Below, one piece after another: positions 60,280 to 64,000 of a DNA stretch of 64,000 bases (position 1 is its first letter; each line of letters begins with the position of its first letter). Origin of the DNA: Mesodorylaimus sp. YZB2_4 (Eukaryota > Nematoda > Enoplea > Dorylaimida > Dorylaimidae); contig JASANH010001723.1 in the NCBI GenBank assembly GCA_030248295.1, positions 930,001-994,000 on the forward strand. Reading direction: 5' to 3'. Position numbers and translations under genes: made by a program. The notes beneath the pieces are model-generated. The model was not told where the DNA came from. It did not search any database and saw only the letters and a program-made list of their open reading frames with translations.

Positions 60280-61504
60280 GCTCACTGACCTCATTGCAGT
60301 TGTACAAGAAAACAGCAGCCTCTAACGAGAATGACAACCCACCTTTTCTCCTGTCTCCATCGCTCTTGCACTCGCCTTGGTTGAAGGAGGCGCTGCAGAG
60401 CACACTCATGCAGCCCTGAGGCGATTCTGGGCTGGTGACCTGAACACAGCCGAAATTGGAAAGTTCTACCAAGCCATACAACACGAGTTAGGCATCCAGA
60501 CTGAAGAAGTCAAGCTGAACATCGCCAATAGTTTATTTCTGGATAAAGCGCTCGAGTTGAAGAGCGAGTAATTGAACAAAACCAAGAAATGCTTCGAAAC
60601 GGAACTTGAGAAGGTGGACTTTAAGGACAGACAACGTGCCTGTCAACACATTAATGCTTGGATGGCCAGTAAAACTGCTCAAAGGATCCCTTCCTTATTG
60701 CAACCGGTACCATCACTAATCGCACCATAGTCATTAAGGCTAATGCCATTCATCTGAAAGCTACCTGGCGTAAACAGTTTTGGAGCACCGAAGTTCGCCA
60801 GTTTTCCCGCTTTGGAAGGGATGATGAACCTTTAGAGCGTAAGCCTTTATCAACCTAAAATATGATCTGATCTTTCAATCACACTATGACCAACTTACTT
60901 TTAGACAACGTTCTTGCTGAACATAGATAAATACGCTTACGCGGACAGGCCTGTTTTTTACAGTGTTCAGATCCCGTACTCGGATTCCGAGCTCGAATTG
61001 AGTATGCACATCATCCTGCCCAAACGAAGAACAAAAGTTGACTGAAGCAAAGTTCAAAACCTTGACCAGCGGATCCACCATTCGAAATGTCAAACTGGGA
61101 TTCCCAAAGTTTGCAATCACGGCCCCAGTGAAACTGAACGATATCCTTTAGCAACTCGGGCTAGGACCCATCTTCGAAAGCCAGGCTAACTTTAGTCAAA
61201 TTACCACTGGTCGTTTTCATGTCAGCGATGCCATCCACGAAGCTTTCATCAAGGTGAGATGCACGTAGAGACCTGCAGTGAACACAAGTTAATGAGTTCT
61301 TTTTAGGTGAACGAGATCGGAACTGAAGCAGCTGCTGCGACTGCGGAGGTCATTGGCGTACCCATGTCCCTTGACATATACCCTACCGAAACCCCGATTT
61401 CATTCGTGGTCGATAGACTTTTTATTTTCGCCATCGTGCATAAGAAGACGGAAAGTGTTACTTTTATATCCAAGGGGAACAACATCAAAGAAGATGTCAA
61501 TTGA
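60280..61504 (+). pseudogene. Serpin pseudogene
   Basis: Reads as a serpin in broken frames: LQLYKKTAASNENDNPPFLLSP near the start, then EVKLNIANSLFLDK, INAWMASKTAQRIP and FYSVQIPYSDSELELSMH, and finally the hinge NEIGTEAAAATAEVIG and FVVDRLFIFAIVHKKT. At least half a dozen in-frame stops and frame changes exist, for example TAA after ELKSE. One intron with intact-looking splice sites remains at about 61255-61306. The hinge keeps the small residues of inhibitory serpins, so the ancestor was probably a working protease inhibitor. Serpins act by a suicide conformational change; this copy cannot. Confidence 0.85.
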
Positions 61505-61825
61505 TCGTATTGAGTCCATACCGAGATGTAGCCTGTTCATCAGATCAGGAGATCATCGCCTTGGTCCTGGTTTGTCATGCTTTCACGCTAGGCTCACGGG
61601 TGAAGGGGGATTATTCTGGGCTGCTGTGTTTCCGTGACTTCGAGTGCCCCCATTCTGTTTGACTTGCGGGTGTACATAGTATAATATCATACCCCATAAT
61701 CAAATGTGTTACGAGGTTCATACGAAGCACTCTGCCCTAACTCGCCTCTCATCTTCATGGCTCTTCTTACGTGATACGAACGTAGATCGCGAGTCACCTG
61801 AGCTAATGCGGCAAAATTTGAATGA
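61505..61825. other. Intergenic
   Basis: Between the serpin pseudogene and the MSP gene; nothing recognised. Confidence 0.4.
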
Positions 61826-62408
61826 TCATCGGTCTTTGATCTCGCGTTCGCTGGTGCTTTCATCATCCTCCGCTTCTTCCTCGCTTTCCTCGCTCTCCTC
61901 TTCTTTCACCTCGATAGCGGCAGTAGCGATGCTTGACTTGCTGTTCGACCTGGGTGATGAACTGGCCGTCTTCGGTGGTGGCTTCAAAGCGATTACGAAC
62001 CGTTTCGCGCCCGACGACTCACTGGTCCTCCAATATTGCTCGGCAGTCTGCAGAATTTGTGCTCGGGCTCTTAGATAACCAGCGAAAGCTCTGAATTCAA
62101 GAGACTGCGCGACTCACCATGTTGTCAGGTAGCTCGTGCATAAGAACCGTGATGCGATCTTTCGCACTAAACGGTCGCGCTTGTCGCTTCAGTTTGTAGC
62201 CCACATCGAACTTGACCCTGGTACCCGGACGGAGCTCACCGATTCCGACCGCCGGTTTCACGTCCTCGAAGCGAGTCGTGCGGAGTTTGAATGCCAATTT
62301 GCGATCGCTGTTGTTGACGAGGGTGATTTGAGCCGGTTTGTTGCGATCAATGGCCAGCGTCCTCGACGGAAGAATCCGGACATTATTCTCCCAGGAGCCG
62401 CGTGCCAT
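61826..62408 (-). CDS. MSP-domain protein with acidic tail
   Basis: Two exons on the minus strand, 62118-62408 and 61826-62047, join in frame to 170 residues. Exon 1 is a major sperm protein (MSP)-type immunoglobulin-like domain: LAIDRNKPAQITLVNNSDRK, then KLRTTRFEDVKP and PFSAKDRITVLMHELPD. Cytoskeletal MSP is about 127 residues; here the domain is followed by a Ser/Glu-rich acidic tail (EEESEESEEEAEDDE), so this is a relative rather than sperm MSP itself. A stop-ridden copy lies at 52908-53440. Such domains bind partners such as FFAT-motif peptides in VAP proteins or polymerise in sperm; which applies is unknown. Confidence 0.85.
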
Positions 62409-64000
62409 AGCCGTCAATCACATATGTAGAAGATGGAATTTGAGAGGAACTCTGGGCAGGGCTACACAGGCAGATGAGGCACAACGGTGGGCCGAAGTTG
62501 TTCTTCTGTACAGTAGACTCTCCTTAGCGAGCACCGATCGGCGCTCTATACTGTACACTACAGGCCACTTGGATTCTGTGTGCATGCGCCGTGGAAATTC
62601 ATGCAACAGTAGCTACGTACTGTACTGTACGTATATCTTTCCAGCTTTTCGCTACAGTACGCCCAATGGCAGTTAAGTGGTGAGAGGAACAGCTCCGATG
62701 TACAGTATGTGCATAGCCATGGATTGGCCTCTATCGGTACTTGCAGCTATCCAAAGTGCTAGGTACTTCAATGAGTGCCGCACTCCCTGTTATTCTCGTG
62801 CCAACCGGTTTTATTGAGCCTAAGGATGCACGTGAGCTTCAAAACTTCATCAAAGTTTCGTTTTTCTTGCATAAAAGGAGCCGTAAGAACCGGCATATCG
62901 AAGAAATTCGGTATGCATCTTTTACTGAGTCGGCACCTTTCATTGCTTAGTAACGGCCGCCTTGCTTCCATGACTTTCATCTATGGGAAATCGCCGCCGC
63001 ACTCTAGTTGGACAGGCTGGTACTAGAAATAAGACACTCGCGAGCCATCTTTGCTCATTCTCTTGCTCTCGCATTTCTCTGCCCATTTACAGCCACGCCG
63101 AGTCGGGAAAGAGAGGACACTGGCTCTCTTGTAATTGCTACTAAGGAATACAGAAGCAGTGGTCCTAATGACTGCCATTAGTTCTTCCAGAAACTACTCC
63201 TGCTGAAAGCCTTGGCGCAATCTGCACTCTCATCTCACCCTCTCTTTTCAAAATCGATCTAACATGCATGACACGCTAAGTTTTACTATGCCAAATCAAA
63301 TGTAACCACTGCCGACTTCGGTTTCTGAAAATGAACTACCGCATTTTCTGAACCTCAAGTCACCCGAGCCCGTTCAATCAGTCAATATTAGCGCCGGCTT
63401 TGAAGTTGGCTTTTCTCGGCCGCATTCTCTGAGAAAGATAACAAATGCTCCGACTTTTTCTACCCTAACATTGCAAGTATGGCCCAATCGTGTATCTGCC
63501 ATTTATTTCGCATCGATAAAGTAAGAACTTACTTTTTTGTCAAAAAAAGACGATATTGAGTTGATAAATTGAGTCGGGCGCCACTGGCCCTCATCAGAGC
63601 CTGCTCTAAATCAATTGTCTTGCATGATAGCCCCAGAGGAGGACATATTTTATTGACGAAGCTGACTAGGGTTGACAAAGTTGGCCAGCTCCTGCGTCAT
63701 GCTATCTCCTATGGATATGGCTACCATGACGAAAATTTAAACTGAGATAGTCGCTTACTGCCTTTACTCTCTGTCACAATGGACAACACTTTGAATCATC
63801 GAACCATTTTCGTATTGACATTCTCTTGGATAGCCTAGCCTAAAATTATACTCGTCGGCCTCTTTCCTACGTCACCAGTTTTAAACACATTCGAAAATTC
63901 CTGTTCTATGGTTAGGTCTTCGCTGAGACCGTACCCTCTCCAACGACACTCACGAACACTCGAGTACTGGTCTGGAATTGATTTCATTTGTTCCTTCTAA
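62409..64000. other. Right end of window, no gene recognised
   Basis: A stretch near 62600-62720 repeats TACTGTAC-like words. Open frames around 62740-63030 occur on both strands over the same bases and show no family, so neither is supported. Nothing else seen. Confidence 0.4.

Noticed and set aside
62740-63030. Short open frames on both strands
   Set aside because: They overlap each other, lack homology and are of a length expected by chance.

Overview
The window is eukaryotic. Nearly every gene has small exons separated by short introns, many of them 30-60 bases, with donors GT(A/G)AG and acceptors ending TTTCAG or TTTTAG. A gene at 39881-40901 has the N-terminal domain of nematode cuticle collagens followed by Gly-X-Y repeats. 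There is also an MSP-domain gene, a long Kunitz/cysteine-rich matrix protein and a galaxin-repeat protein. I infer a nematode, probably from an early branch rather than the Caenorhabditis lineage, because METTL14, RAD51C and a kappaB-Ras homologue are present. A nematomorph or another moulting animal is not excluded.

Layout. 2-3663 (+): 3' part of SMG1. 3664-9064: repeats, with a decayed copy of one SMG1 exon, nested LINE remains and a SINE. 9065-10556 (-): a protein combining FHA-like, RING, B-box and coiled-coil regions. 11074-13238 (-): galaxin-repeat protein with a Thr-rich stretch. 14426-17070 (-): kappaB-Ras GTPase. 17451-19501 (-): METTL14. 21392-21693 (+): TMEM170 exon. 22347-24608 (+): two secreted proteins of unknown function. 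24817-29444 (-): four small unrecognised genes, two of them membrane proteins. 29663-32826 (+): RAD51C and HUS1 head to tail. 34215-43498 (+): a multi-Kunitz/cysteine-rich gene that appears to hold a cuticle collagen gene on the opposite strand inside one intron. 44379-45738 (+): RAB2. 46472-48206 (+): MPHOSPH6. 48631-50839 (+): nicotinic-receptor-like subunit. 51466-52713 (+): intronless GPCR. 52908-53440 (+): MSP-domain pseudogene. 54562-56978 (-): MTARC. 57610-59663 (-): MANSC/LDL-receptor-A membrane protein. 60280-61504 (+): serpin pseudogene. 61826-62408 (-): intact MSP-domain gene. The rest is repeat-rich and shows no gene I can support.

The genes are not one pathway. Small groups share a theme: RNA surveillance and modification (SMG1, METTL14, MPHOSPH6), DNA damage response (RAD51C, HUS1, possibly the FHA-RING protein) and cuticle or extracellular matrix (collagen, Kunitz protein, galaxin protein). 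Exon coordinates for the main genes were worked out by hand and checked for reading-frame continuity across every junction listed. Mobile-element traces are plentiful: LINEs, tRNA-derived SINEs, tRNA-like pseudogenes, one foldback element and one 362-base terminal-inverted-repeat element with a probable target duplication.
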